DNA of 34,905 nt, taken from the NCBI GenBank assembly GCA_001603025.1, contig LVAP01000054.1, positions 1-34,905 of the forward strand. Direction: 5' to 3'. The notes below the pieces were generated by a model. That model was given only the letters and a program-made list of their open reading frames with translations, searched no databases and was not told the DNA's origin. The position numbers were made by a program, and so were the translations under genes. Below are positions 16,419 to 25,971 of this stretch, in pieces (the first letter of the stretch is position 1; each line of letters begins with the position of its first letter). The stretch comes from Clostridiales bacterium Firm_10. GTDB taxonomy: Bacteria > Bacillota > Clostridia > Christensenellales > Aristaeellaceae.

Positions 16419-19400
16419 TCAGCTGCGCTTCTTGATCGTCAGCTGGCTCTCTCCGCTCACGCTGTCGATCGAAGCATCGCGCAGGCGGCGCAGCTTAAAT
16501 GTCACGCGCACCAGCAGCGCGGCCACCACCAGCAGCGCAACCGCAAACACAGCCACCAGGATAATGCGCGCCATGCGCGCCTCCTTTGTCCGGACGACCG
16601 TCCACTCAGCCGTGCAGAGCGTTTCGCCGTTCACCGTAAGGCTGCCCTTCAGGGCACCCACCGCCGCTTCCTGCAGGTCGGCATGCCTTGTCACGCGCCA
16701 GACCGTGGCGCGCGCGGTATGAATCTGGCCCTGCACGCCGGCAAGCAGCTTTTCGATCTTGTCAGCATCGGTTTCGCCGGCGATTTCAAGTCCGCCGGAC
16801 GGCACGCAGTCCTTCCAGTCCGAGAGGATAAACCCGATTTCCGGCTCCGGCGCGTCTGAGGCCGCGATGACCCAGCCTACGATGTCCACGGAACGGGTGC
16901 AGTCCAGCCCGGTCTTCTCCGCAGGTTCTTCGATGACGCCCCTGTACAGCGGCGTCTTCCCGACCGCGACCTCATATTCCGCTGACTCGTTGGGTTCACT
17001 GTCGCGGGTGGTTTCCGCCTCCGTTCCGTCGGACACGCCGTCGCGGGCAGTCACAACCAGCTTTTCCACCTTCAGCAGATCGCCCAGCGGCAGCGTGACG
17101 TCGCCGGCCGATTCGGCCGTGGCGACCGCAAGCTTTTCCCCGTCGCCGGTCTTCACGGTAATCTCCGAAGCCTCGTTCACGCGAACCGTCACTTCGGTTG
17201 AGATGTTGCTGATCTCCTCGGGCACCTCGAGCACCGGCGGCTGGGTGTCCACCAGGACAGACACCGTTTCGTTCACGGCGCTGAAATAGCCGTCAGCGTA
17301 GCGAATGGTGTAGACGTGCTTGCCGTCTTCCACGCCTTCCAGCGCCATCTTATAGGCTCCGTTCCGGTTGGCCTTGTCCGTGGTTTTGGTTTCGCCCTTT
17401 TCCATCAGTTCCAGCACATAGCCAGAGCGCACCCGGCCGCTGAACGTGACCGTCGAACCTGACACCTTCACGTTGACGGACAAAACCGCCTCGTCGCTGC
17501 CGACCACGTTGATCACGGCCGTATCGGCGTTGCCATACGGATCCGTCGCCGCGATCCTGTAGCTCTGGCCCAGCTTGGCCGGGCTGGACAGGCTGAACTC
17601 GAACGTTCCATCCTCGGCCTTCACAGTGTCCTGCTCAACGCCGCTCATCAGCAGCTGAACGGTCGAGCCTGCGTCCACGGTGCCCCGGATGGTCTTGTCG
17701 CCCTCGTAGACGGGCTCCTCGACCTGCAGCAGGCACTCTCCATCGTAATGAATCTGCAGAGGCTGGGTGTGGGTGTCTTCGTTCTTCTCTTCCTTGTACT
17801 TCAGGACGTCCTTATACCGCAGGACGAGCGTGTCTTCCGTGCCGATCGACGAAAGCTGGTCTGCCGTAAAGGTCTCGCTCCAATGGCCTTCACTGTCGGC
17901 CCTGAAAGCGCCGTCCTCGAGCACCTTGTCGTTTTCCTTGATGCCGTTGTGCCACAGCACGGGCTCCATGACCCAGCCTGGCTGAGCGCTGCCGGAAAGG
18001 GTGATCGCCTTGTTCGGGCCCAGCACGAGGTCGCTCTCTTCGATCGTGATCGCTCTGGCCAGCTTTGCCGTCAGCGTTGCCGCGCTCTCGTTGCCGTGGC
18101 TGTCCTCGGCCCGGATCGTGAACGTCTTGCCGTTCTGCAGGCTGTTGCCGGGGATGATTTCGCCGTTTTCATTCATCTCGCGGTCTTTCTTGCCCTCTTC
18201 GCAGAACCAGAGTGTCACATCCGGCTGGGAGGCGGCCTGAATCAGCACATCCATGCCCGGCAGATACCACAGCGTCACATCATCCGGCTTCGCAGCCAGT
18301 TCCTCATCCATGCCGCCGGTTTTCACCGAAACCGTTTCGATGACGGGCGGCAGGAGGTCCAGCGTCCAGCTGTGCTCTTTCATGCCCAGCTCCGGCAGGT
18401 TCTCATATTCGGCGACCAGCCGCAGCGTATAATCGCCCTCCGGCAGGTCGTCAGCCAGCTCGATCTCCACGGCCCACACGCCCTGATCGGTCACGTCGAT
18501 CGGCGTGCCGGGGGTTTGCGGCTTGCCGCCCAGCAACGAGTCTTCGTCGGATTCTTTACTGAACCGCGCCACAGGCTGCATCGTCATGGCAAAGATGTTG
18601 TTCGTCGAAAGCGCATCCGCGATTTCGGGCTGCTGGGTCGGCTCGATCTGCGCGGTCTGAATCTCTTCGGCCTTTCCGCGCCTGATCCAGATCTTGTTCT
18701 CAATCAGGTTGCCGGCCGCGTCCAGCAGTTCCCCAGAGACGCTCAGCGTCTGTCCGGGAGCCGCTTTGCCGCCCAGCTTCAGGCCTTCGGCGGCATCCGC
18801 CGCGTTGAAAGCCCCGGCTTCGTTGAACTCGATGCCGTCGAGCCGGATGAGGGCGATCTCGCGGGCCGTCCGGTTGCCCAGGCTGTCCGTCGCGGCCAGG
18901 GAAAGCACCTCTCCGTCAAGCGCCACGTTTTCAAACGCCGCCTGGCCATTTTCATCGGTGCTCTGTTCCCCGCCGTCATTCAGCGTCACGCGGATGCCCG
19001 GCTCCTTCGTGGAGACGGTCAGCGCCAGCGTGTCGGAGGCGTCAGCGCCGAGCCACAGCGTGTAATCCTTTTCAGCAGCTTCGACGCCGTCTTCACCGGG
19101 CGCTTCGTTTTTCCTCAGCGCGGCAGAACGGTCGTCCGTCCTGATGTCCATCTCCGGGGCAACGGTATCCACGGCCACGGACGCGGCCGTTTCGCTGGCG
19201 CCGGATTCATCTCTCTCATAAACGACGCTCAGCAGGAATTTGCCGGAGGCGACGCCTTCAAACACTTCTTTGGGAATGCTGGCCGTCCAGCCGCCGTCGT
19301 CATTCTCCATTTCGCGAAGTTCGGTGAACACGGCTTCATCGCTTCCGTCCCAACGGCCCGTCACATTGATCTTCTCGCCGGGTTCAGCCGTTCCCGTGAC

Positions 19401-21323
19401 GGCAAGCCCTTCCGCGGCATCCTGCGCGTTCAGGCCGTCGTCCTCCGCCAGCGCGGCGATCGTAATCGGCCGCGGCGCGGCGATTTCCTTCGTCGTTTCG
19501 TTGCCCAGCCCATCCTTCACAGTCAGAGACAGCACGGGATTCTCGCCGGGAATCACCGCAAATTGGGCCAGGCCGGCTTCTGCCAGGACGGGATCGCCGC
19601 CGTTCAGCGTCACGGTGGCGCCCGCTTCCGTGGAAACGACCAGCGTCACCGTTTCAGCATCCGCGCCGCACCACAGGACCCAGGATTCATCGCTCTTATC
19701 CAGCGCAGCGTGTTCGCTTTCTGCATTGATTTCCATTTCCGGCGGAACAGTGTCCACGCGCACGGACACTTTGGCGGCCTCGCCCTCGCCGCCCTTATAG
19801 GCAGCGCTCAGCTCCAGCTCGTCTTCTCTGTCTGTCAGCTCCTCCGCGGGGATGGCAATGCTCCAGTTGCCATCGGCATCAGCCGGGTCGGAATCCTTGA
19901 AGAACACGGGTTCCGGGTTCCCCTTCCAGCTGCCCGTCACGACAATCACCTGGCCGGATTCAGCCGTACCCTTTATGACGGCCAGCCCTTCAACGACGTT
20001 CTGCGCGCTGAGGCTGCTGCCCTCTGCCGGCATGTTGATGGCGATCGGCTTAATCGCGCGGGCAGTAAAGGCGGTGCGATAGAGCTCATTGTCGTCGCGC
20101 GCGATGACAATCTCGTACCGGCCGCTGATTTTCACATCCGCACTGACGACGTGCCTGTTGGGATTGCCTTCCTCCGGATTCATCTCCTGAGGCTCCCCGC
20201 CGTCAGGGACGAAGGATACCCTGACGTTTTGCCAGAAACGTGCCGCTTCGGCGGCGTACTCCTCAGGTGTATGCTCTCCCTCGATCTTCCGGTCGACCGA
20301 AACCATATATGCGCCGGGTTCAACCGGCGTTTCAGCGCTCGGCTCAAACGATTCGCCGCCATCCTTCACCAGCCTGACGGCCCAGCCCGTCGTTTCAAAC
20401 TCGGCCGGCGGCTCAGGTGTGGGTTCGGGCGTCGGCTCAGGCGTGGGCTCAGGCGGGAGCTCGGAACCTTTCTTCAGAGTCGTGGAAAGCTTCGCGATTG
20501 GGCCCTCAACGCCTGTCAACTCCGCCGTTCCTATGGTCACAGGCACGCTGTTGGCGGCATCAGGCGGCATTTCCAATGTGTATTCGTAGAGAGTCTCCTT
20601 GCTTCTTCCATCCGCGGTGGCTATCTGCGCGCCATCCGCCGGATTGATGATTTCCAGCCGGCCAAGGCCGAACACGGTTTTCATGTACGCCTTGTCCGCC
20701 GTCATTTCGACTTCGTCAGGGCGGCCGTAGCCTTCGCCGTCCTTCCCGGAGATCGTCAGGGCGCACAGGTGCACTTCGCGCGTCTTCCCGGGCACATTGG
20801 CGAGCGTCAGCTGAACCAGTTCGACCGGCCCGTTGTTCGTCGCGTCGCCCGTATTCAGGCATACCTTCAGCGTGAGTTTGGTCAGGTTCGCAATCGGCTC
20901 TTTGTCGAGCGAAGCGGTGTATACCGGCTCCGGTGCTTCATCGGAGGAAAAGTTCACCTGAATCGGGGATATTCCGCCGCTCTCCGGTTCCATACTCACA
21001 GCTTCGACAGTCCATTCCGTCTTGCCTGGGTCAGTCTCCCTAAAGTAAAGCGTATCGTACATGCGGAGGGTGAGACCTTCGGAAAAATCGGCCTCCAGGC
21101 TGCACTCACCTTTCGCATCCTTGGCGTAAGGACTTTTCGCAACCGTTGCATAGGCTGGCCCGTAAAGGACGTAGGCGGGCGAACCCGCGTCGCCCGCGTT
21201 GACCACGAGCGACGGCTCGCCATCGGCCAGCGCGATCGTGCGCGCGCCCAAGGCACTGATCGCAAGAACTGCGATCAGCGCCATGGCCATAATACATACC
21301 CGGTGAATCTGGAACCGCTTCAC
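16419..21323 (-). CDS. Large Ig-like repeat surface protein with single C-terminal membrane anchor
   Basis: This 1634-residue protein has no enzymatic domain that can be recognised. A signal peptide (basic M-K-R-F, hydrophobic core, A-L-A-D-G cleavage region near residue 34) is followed by an extracellular domain, a short P-T-P-E-P repeat linker near residue 300, then tandem Ig-like modules. These carry the same G-T-A-E-P/G-S-A-Q-P-G and D-G-x-Y type motifs as the kinase and vWA proteins. A transmembrane helix near 1583-1605 is followed by a basic cytoplasmic tail of about 30 residues rich in Ser/Thr, which could be phosphorylated. The GTG at 21323 is chosen because GGAG lies nine bases before it; the upstream in-frame TTG at 21338 has no site. 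It is 42 bases from the vWA gene and 32 from the phosphatase gene, so co-transcribed. A structural or adhesive role is likely. Confidence 0.75.
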   Translation of the reverse strand: MKRFQIHRVCIMAMALIAVLAISALGARTIALADGEPSLVVNAGDAGSPAYVLYGPAYATVAKSPYAKDAKGECSLEADFSEGLTLRMYDTLYFRETDPGKTEWTVEAVSMEPESGGISPIQVNFSSDEAPEPVYTASLDKEPIANLTKLTLKVCLNTGDATNNGPVELVQLTLANVPGKTREVHLCALTISGKDGEGYGRPDEVEMTADKAYMKTVFGLGRLEIINPADGAQIATADGRSKETLYEYTLEMPPDAANSVPVTIGTAELTGVEGPIAKLSTTLKKGSELPPEPTPEPTPEPTPEPPAEFETTGWAVRLVKDGGESFEPSAETPVEPGAYMVSVDRKIEGEHTPEEYAAEAARFWQNVRVSFVPDGGEPQEMNPEEGNPNRHVVSADVKISGRYEIVIARDDNELYRTAFTARAIKPIAINMPAEGSSLSAQNVVEGLAVIKGTAESGQVIVVTGSWKGNPEPVFFKDSDPADADGNWSIAIPAEELTDREDELELSAAYKGGEGEAAKVSVRVDTVPPEMEINAESEHAALDKSDESWVLWCGADAETVTLVVSTEAGATVTLNGGDPVLAEAGLAQFAVIPGENPVLSLTVKDGLGNETTKEIAAPRPITIAALAEDDGLNAQDAAEGLAVTGTAEPGEKINVTGRWDGSDEAVFTELREMENDDGGWTASIPKEVFEGVASGKFLLSVVYERDESGASETAASVAVDTVAPEMDIRTDDRSAALRKNEAPGEDGVEAAEKDYTLWLGADASDTLALTVSTKEPGIRVTLNDGGEQSTDENGQAAFENVALDGEVLSLAATDSLGNRTAREIALIRLDGIEFNEAGAFNAADAAEGLKLGGKAAPGQTLSVSGELLDAAGNLIENKIWIRRGKAEEIQTAQIEPTQQPEIADALSTNNIFAMTMQPVARFSKESDEDSLLGGKPQTPGTPIDVTDQGVWAVEIELADDLPEGDYTLRLVAEYENLPELGMKEHSWTLDLLPPVIETVSVKTGGMDEELAAKPDDVTLWYLPGMDVLIQAASQPDVTLWFCEEGKKDREMNENGEIIPGNSLQNGKTFTIRAEDSHGNESAATLTAKLARAITIEESDLVLGPNKAITLSGSAQPGWVMEPVLWHNGIKENDKVLEDGAFRADSEGHWSETFTADQLSSIGTEDTLVLRYKDVLKYKEEKNEDTHTQPLQIHYDGECLLQVEEPVYEGDKTIRGTVDAGSTVQLLMSGVEQDTVKAEDGTFEFSLSSPAKLGQSYRIAATDPYGNADTAVINVVGSDEAVLSVNVKVSGSTVTFSGRVRSGYVLELMEKGETKTTDKANRNGAYKMALEGVEDGKHVYTIRYADGYFSAVNETVSVLVDTQPPVLEVPEEISNISTEVTVRVNEASEITVKTGDGEKLAVATAESAGDVTLPLGDLLKVEKLVVTARDGVSDGTEAETTRDSEPNESAEYEVAVGKTPLYRGVIEEPAEKTGLDCTRSVDIVGWVIAASDAPEPEIGFILSDWKDCVPSGGLEIAGETDADKIEKLLAGVQGQIHTARATVWRVTRHADLQEAAVGALKGSLTVNGETLCTAEWTVVRTKEARMARIILVAVFAVALLVVAALLVRVTFKLRRLRDASIDSVSGESQLTIKKRS

Positions 21324-21365
21324 GTGAACACGCTCCAATCAGTTATCGAAAAAACGTCTTGGTGA

Positions 21366-24300
21366 TTATGCTTCAAATCGGATGACCAGCGTTGTGCGGC
21401 CGATCACGAGCTTCGCGCCGCTCAGCAGGGGCACCCGCTCGTCCGCCAGCAGCGGCGTGCCGTTCATGGTGGTGCCGTTGGAGGAGTGCAGGTCGGTGAT
21501 GAACAGCTTGTCGCCCTCGCGGGTGATCTTCGCGTGCTTGCTCGACACCGTCTCATCCTGCACCGGCAGGTCGCACACGTCAGCGCGGCCAATGGTGACT
21601 TCCTCAATCACGCGAATCGCGCGCTGGTTGGTGTAGCCGGCCCAATCCCTGCTCTCCTCGATGGTCAGCTCAATGCCGGCAGGCTGGGCGGGCATCTTGT
21701 TGATGCGCACCGTGCCGCCGCCGGTGGGCATCGCAGGCGCCTTGGAAATCCGCACCGTGCCGCCGCCAGTCGGCGCGCTGGGCGTCGGAACGCTGGGCAC
21801 AATGGGCGTGGGTGTGTCGATGCGCTGCGTGCCGCTGCTGGCCGTCAGCGGAGAAGCGGGACCGGCGGCCATGGGCGTATCAATGCGCTGCGTGCCGCTG
21901 CTGGCTGTGGGCGTGCCCATCATCGGAATGCTGCCATCGCTGTTCGGATGGCCGGGCTGGGGCCTGCGCTGGGTGGCGTCGCCGCTGGTATCAGAACCGG
22001 AAGGACCGCCCGCCTTGCGGCGCACAGTGCCGGCGGTGTTCACATAGGCATTGCCGCGCTCCCTGTCGTCGTCCTCAACGGTGCTCACGATGCGCTGCTT
22101 CTTCGCGCGGCGCACCAGCAGCACGATCAGCAGGGCGATCAGGAGCAGCGCCAGCAGCGCGCCAGCCGCCGCGAACCAGAACTTCGGATTGCGGAGCACC
22201 TCGTCGGGGCCGCCGAAATAGTTCGTTACGGAATTGATCCAGTTCTTCGGCCAGGGTTCCGGCTCGGGCGTGGGTTCGGGCGTGGGTTCGGGCGTAGCCG
22301 TGGGCTCGACCGTGGCCGTGGGCTCGACGGTGGGCGCGGGCGTGGGCTCGGCGGTGGCCGTGGGTTCAGGCGTGGTGACTTCCGGCGTCGGGCTGGCGGT
22401 CACGCGCGTCGGTTCGGGGGTCGCGGTCACCCACAGGAAGGAGGTATCGGACACGCCCGTCTTGCTCTGGCCCAGGCCGTCCGCATAGCGCACGACGATG
22501 TAGCCTTCGCCCGCCAGCGCCTCGCGCCATTCCAGCTCAGCCTTGTAGGAGCCGTTCTCCAGCGCGGTCGTGTTGGCCTCGCTCTCGTAGTTGCCGTCCT
22601 TGTACCACAGGACCCTCAGCTTCTGGCCGGCCTCCGCGCGGCCCGTAATCTCCATCTTTTCCTGATCGAACACGTTGCCATTCAGCGCCACGTTGACGGT
22701 GATCTTTTCGCGTGGGTTTTCCTTCACGAGCACAGGGGCGGGCAGCTTGCCCACGTTGCCGCTGGCATCGGTCACTTCGACCTCGATGGAGGCGCCGGGC
22801 TTCAGCCGCTTCTCCAGCGGAATGATGATGACGCCGCTCTCGTCGGTGACGCCGGTGGCCAGCTCAACGCCGTCCACCTTCACCGTGACCGTGGAATTGG
22901 GCTCAGTCTTGATGTAAATATCGTCGGAGTCCTCAGACAGGGTGGGATCCACCTGGATTTCATCCACGCTCTTGTCGGTCTGCGTGTCCCAGATGAGCTC
23001 GCCGCCGTCATAGATCCAGCTGCGGCTGGCGCCGCGGCCGTCGGCATAGACGGCACTCAGGGTACCGCGGCCTGCCGCGGCCTGATCCGCGGTGATTTCC
23101 TGGCGGAAGAAGCCGTCGTTATTGGGCGTTACGGTGAAGCGGGCTTCCTCGTTCGTCTCGACGTTGCGCCATATGATCGTCACGTCGCTGTTCGGCTCAG
23201 CCGTGCCGCTCACGGCCAGCGCCTCGCTGACCAGCGTCGCGCTGTTCTGGGGGAGATCCTGGATTTTTGCGGAAATGGGGCGGCGGCTGGATTCGGCTAC
23301 GGTAACGGGGCCGGTGCTGGCAGTGTTGCCGTGGACGTCGGTCACATCCACCTGCACCTTCGTGCCCGGCTTAAAGCGGCCGTCCAGCGGGAAGGTGGCC
23401 ATGCCGGCTCCGTCGGCGGTGGCGGTGGCGAAGTCCACGCCGTCCACCTTCACTGAAACAGTGGCGTCCGGCTCGGTTTTCACGGTGATATCGTCGCTGT
23501 CCTCGGACAGGGGCGGATCGATCTGGATCAAATCGACGGCCTTGTCGGTCTGGGTATCCCAGAACAGCTCGCCGCCGAACGTCCAGCTGCGGCTGTAGCC
23601 GCGCCCGTCGCTGTAGGAGGCGCTCAGCGTGCCGCGGCCCGCGGCGGCCTGGCTCGTGGTGATCTCCTGGCGGAAGAAGCCGCCGTCGCTGGTGCGCACA
23701 TAGAAGCGGGCTTCCTCGCCCGTTTCCACGTTCTGCCAGATGACTTCCACGTCGGTATTGGGCTCAGCCGAGCCGCTCACGATCAGCGTCTCGCTGATCA
23801 CGGTCAGGCTCGCGTCGATGCCCTGCACATTCGCGGAGATCGTGCGGCGGTTGGACTCGCTGACCACGGTGGGATTCTGGGAATCGCGGTTGTTGCCGGC
23901 CTGGTCAGTGGCCTCGGCGTGCAGCTGCTCGCCGCGGTGGAAGTACCTGCCCTCCGCGGCCGATTCCCACACGAACGTGCCGGACTGGTCGGCATAGTCG
24001 CTCTTGACCTGATCGTCGCCGAGGAACAGGCGGACATAGGCGCCCTTCTCCGTGCGGACGACGACGCGGGTGCTGTCCTCGTTCACGGGGTCGATGTCAA
24101 GCCGGTCCACCTCGGTGTCCGGCACCTCGGTGGGCGCGGGCGTGGGCGACGGGGTCACGACGGGCTCAGGCGTGGGCGTGGGAATCCGGCTCCAGTCCAC
24201 AGCGTAGACGTAGCTGCTGGACTGCCGGCTGTCGATCCACTGCCCACCGCCGTTCACGGCGACGCCGATCACCTGGTTGTCGCGGCTGGTGCCGTGCTTC

Positions 24301-25154
24301 AGGTTCTCAAGCTCGACCCTGACCACGGCCGCGCTGCGGTTCAGGCTCTGCAGGTCGACGAGGGTCTCCGGGAAATTGTGCCAGTCCTTGTCCTGGAAGA
24401 TGCCGCCGGACATGTAGGCCAGGTTCCGGAGCGCCTCGAACTGGTCGTCCGTCTCCTTGCGCTCGAAAGCGACCGTATAAACCGGCACATGGGCCAGGCC
24501 CACCTGCGCGGCGATGTTGTCATAGCTGTACTGGGCGCCGCCTTCCTTGTTGGGATCGTCCGTGCCGTCCGTCAGCACGACCACGACCGTGTTCGGATAG
24601 GCGTTCGCGTTGCTGGTGGCCAGTCCGATGGCCTCGTAAATGCCCTGGTAAAGCTGGGTCTGGCCGTCGCGGAACTGGAGCGTAGCCACGGCGCTCTTGA
24701 GAGCGTCCTTGTCCTGCGAGGCCGTCTGGAGCGTCGTCACCGTGTTGCCGAAGGTGATGAGGCTCATGGCTTCGTTGCCGGACAGGCCGTCCACAAAGCT
24801 GTTCAGCGCGTTGATGACGGTGTTCTTTTCTTCAGCCACGCCGCCGAAATTCGGATTGCCGATCGATCCGGAAATATCCACGCAGACGATGTAGTGAATC
24901 GCCCCGCCGTATCGTTCGACCTGAGCGGCGTCAAACTGCTCGTCGTCGACCGACACTTTGTAGTCCGCCTTGGCATAGGTCTGCGTGGCGGTCCTGTTCA
25001 TGGCGTCTGCCGCCGTCACGTACAGCGTCAGGTTTTTGTCGTTCTGCTCCACGTGCGTCACGTGCACGTTGGTAGCCACGGCTGCCAAACCCGGCTGCGC
25101 CAGCGCCAGGGCCAGCAGCATCGCGATCAGCAGAATGCTCAGGAATTTCTTCAT
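21366..25154 (-). CDS. vWA - Ig-like repeat - transmembrane - FHA receptor protein
   Basis: This 1262-residue protein joins an extracellular binding head to a cytoplasmic phosphothreonine reader. A signal peptide is followed by a von Willebrand A domain (about residues 85-280) whose metal site D-I-S-G-S lies at 93-97 and T-D-G-T-D further on. A P-T-P-E-P linker, three Ig-like repeat units (E-D-S motifs) and a second long P-T-P-E/T-A-E-P linker follow. A transmembrane helix lies near 990-1015, then a Gly/Pro/Thr-rich cytoplasmic linker, and a C-terminal FHA domain (V-T-I-G-R-A, S-S-K-H-A, H-S-S-N-G-T, N-G-T-P) over the last 85 residues. The second ATG (25154) is used: GAGGAG lies nine bases before it, whereas it abuts the first ATG at 25163. 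Cognate FHA and kinase genes in one operon suggest direct signalling. Confidence 0.9.
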   Translation of the reverse strand: MKKFLSILLIAMLLALALAQPGLAAVATNVHVTHVEQNDKNLTLYVTAADAMNRTATQTYAKADYKVSVDDEQFDAAQVERYGGAIHYIVCVDISGSIGNPNFGGVAEEKNTVINALNSFVDGLSGNEAMSLITFGNTVTTLQTASQDKDALKSAVATLQFRDGQTQLYQGIYEAIGLATSNANAYPNTVVVVLTDGTDDPNKEGGAQYSYDNIAAQVGLAHVPVYTVAFERKETDDQFEALRNLAYMSGGIFQDKDWHNFPETLVDLQSLNRSAAVVRVELENLKHGTSRDNQVIGVAVNGGGQWIDSRQSSSYVYAVDWSRIPTPTPEPVVTPSPTPAPTEVPDTEVDRLDIDPVNEDSTRVVVRTEKGAYVRLFLGDDQVKSDYADQSGTFVWESAAEGRYFHRGEQLHAEATDQAGNNRDSQNPTVVSESNRRTISANVQGIDASLTVISETLIVSGSAEPNTDVEVIWQNVETGEEARFYVRTSDGGFFRQEITTSQAAAGRGTLSASYSDGRGYSRSWTFGGELFWDTQTDKAVDLIQIDPPLSEDSDDITVKTEPDATVSVKVDGVDFATATADGAGMATFPLDGRFKPGTKVQVDVTDVHGNTASTGPVTVAESSRRPISAKIQDLPQNSATLVSEALAVSGTAEPNSDVTIIWRNVETNEEARFTVTPNNDGFFRQEITADQAAAGRGTLSAVYADGRGASRSWIYDGGELIWDTQTDKSVDEIQVDPTLSEDSDDIYIKTEPNSTVTVKVDGVELATGVTDESGVIIIPLEKRLKPGASIEVEVTDASGNVGKLPAPVLVKENPREKITVNVALNGNVFDQEKMEITGRAEAGQKLRVLWYKDGNYESEANTTALENGSYKAELEWREALAGEGYIVVRYADGLGQSKTGVSDTSFLWVTATPEPTRVTASPTPEVTTPEPTATAEPTPAPTVEPTATVEPTATPEPTPEPTPEPEPWPKNWINSVTNYFGGPDEVLRNPKFWFAAAGALLALLLIALLIVLLVRRAKKQRIVSTVEDDDRERGNAYVNTAGTVRRKAGGPSGSDTSGDATQRRPQPGHPNSDGSIPMMGTPTASSGTQRIDTPMAAGPASPLTASSGTQRIDTPTPIVPSVPTPSAPTGGGTVRISKAPAMPTGGGTVRINKMPAQPAGIELTIEESRDWAGYTNQRAIRVIEEVTIGRADVCDLPVQDETVSSKHAKITREGDKLFITDLHSSNGTTMNGTPLLADERVPLLSGAKLVIGRTTLVIRFEA
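21700..22040 (-). repeat. Short G-T-x-R repeats in the cytoplasmic linker of the vWA-FHA protein
   Basis: Between the transmembrane helix and the FHA domain, five copies of G-T-V/Q-R occur: one G-T-V-R-R-K, two G-T-Q-R-I-D-T-P and two G-T-V-R-I-(S/N)-K. The two G-T-Q-R-I copies lie in 23-base identical DNA repeats at 21820-21842 and 21883-21905 (63-base period). The two G-T-V-R-I copies repeat at a 45-base period (from 21706 and 21751). Confidence 0.8.
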
Positions 25155-25206
25155 CGTCAGCATCTCCTCTTCACCCGTCGTTTTTTCTTTGCCGAATCTA
25201 TATCAT

Positions 25207-25971
25207 TCAGCCGCCCAGCTGATTCTTCGCGTTGCTTCCCGCGGTGAGCCGCTCTCCCCGGGCATCCAGGCCGATGGCGTGCATGTAGCCGCCAGCGATG
25301 ACGACCGCTTTCTTCCACTCGCCCGCGTCCAGCTGACCGCCGCCGTTAAAGCCGGAAGCCGTCACATTGCCAGACTTGTCGATCACATAGCAGTTGTTCA
25401 CGCCCGCCGCGATGCCCTTAGCGCCTGTCATGCCGTCCTGCGTCGCCCGGCTGGCGTCGCCGGCCACGTACACACGGCCCGTGCGGTCCAGCGCCACGGT
25501 GAAGCCGTAGCCGCAGTCTACCAGCACGATATCGCGCCATTGCTTCACATCACACTCGCCGTAGGCATTGGATCCGTAGGCTCCCACCGTGCCGTCCGCG
25601 CGGAGCAGCGCCACATGGGTGGCACTGGCGGCCAGCGCGAGCACGTCGCGCTCCTGCGCCAGCTCGCCCGGCGTCGCGATGGCGTCTCCGCAGGCGCACA
25701 CGCGGCCGTCCTCCAGCACGGCGTACGAGGCGTAGGGCCCGGCGCCGACGCTCCTGACGGCTGCGCCGCCCGTATCCAGCGCGCACTGGTGCTGGTCGTC
25801 GCTGCCGGCATAGACGATCTCCCCATCCAGCGTAAGGCCGACGGCGTGCTGGTCGCCCAGGCGGATCATCTGAACCTGCGGCCAATGGGATGTATCGCAC
25901 TGGCCGCTCGTGTTGTCGCCTATCACCTGCGCGACACCGTTTTCGATCCAGGCGGAGCCCGCCTCCTTCAC
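25207..25971 (-). CDS. RCC1-repeat (beta-propeller) protein, probably 5'-truncated
   Basis: This 254-residue product consists of about six RCC1-type blades with motifs such as G-D-N-x-x-G-Q-C-D, H-A-V-G-L-x-x-D-G and A-x-G-S-N-A-Y-G-E-C-D. Bacterial RCC1 proteins of this kind are usually secreted or surface-attached and act as binding scaffolds. The only start is GTG at 25971 with a poor AGGG site 12 bases away. The protein begins in the middle of a blade, has no signal peptide, and a TGA lies five codons upstream in frame. All of this points to loss of the 5' end at the junction near 25.97 kb. It is 52 bases upstream of the vWA-FHA gene on the same strand, so in the intact locus it would be part of that operon. 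The family is clear; that the gene is functional as it stands is doubtful. Confidence 0.7.
   Translation of the reverse strand: MKEAGSAWIENGVAQVIGDNTSGQCDTSHWPQVQMIRLGDQHAVGLTLDGEIVYAGSDDQHQCALDTGGAAVRSVGAGPYASYAVLEDGRVCACGDAIATPGELAQERDVLALAASATHVALLRADGTVGAYGSNAYGECDVKQWRDIVLVDCGYGFTVALDRTGRVYVAGDASRATQDGMTGAKGIAAGVNNCYVIDKSGNVTASGFNGGGQLDAGEWKKAVVIAGGYMHAIGLDARGERLTAGSNAKNQLGG

Noticed and set aside
17748..21365. A 1205-codon plus-strand frame antisense to the Ig-repeat gene
   Set aside because: Same codon-mirroring effect; no domain or start signals, while the minus-strand protein has a signal peptide, repeats and a membrane anchor.
22230..22400. GC-rich short repeats resembling a DNA minisatellite or CRISPR-like array
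   Set aside because: They encode the T-P-E-P / T-A-E-P linker of the vWA-FHA protein; unit is short and irregular, with no spacer structure.
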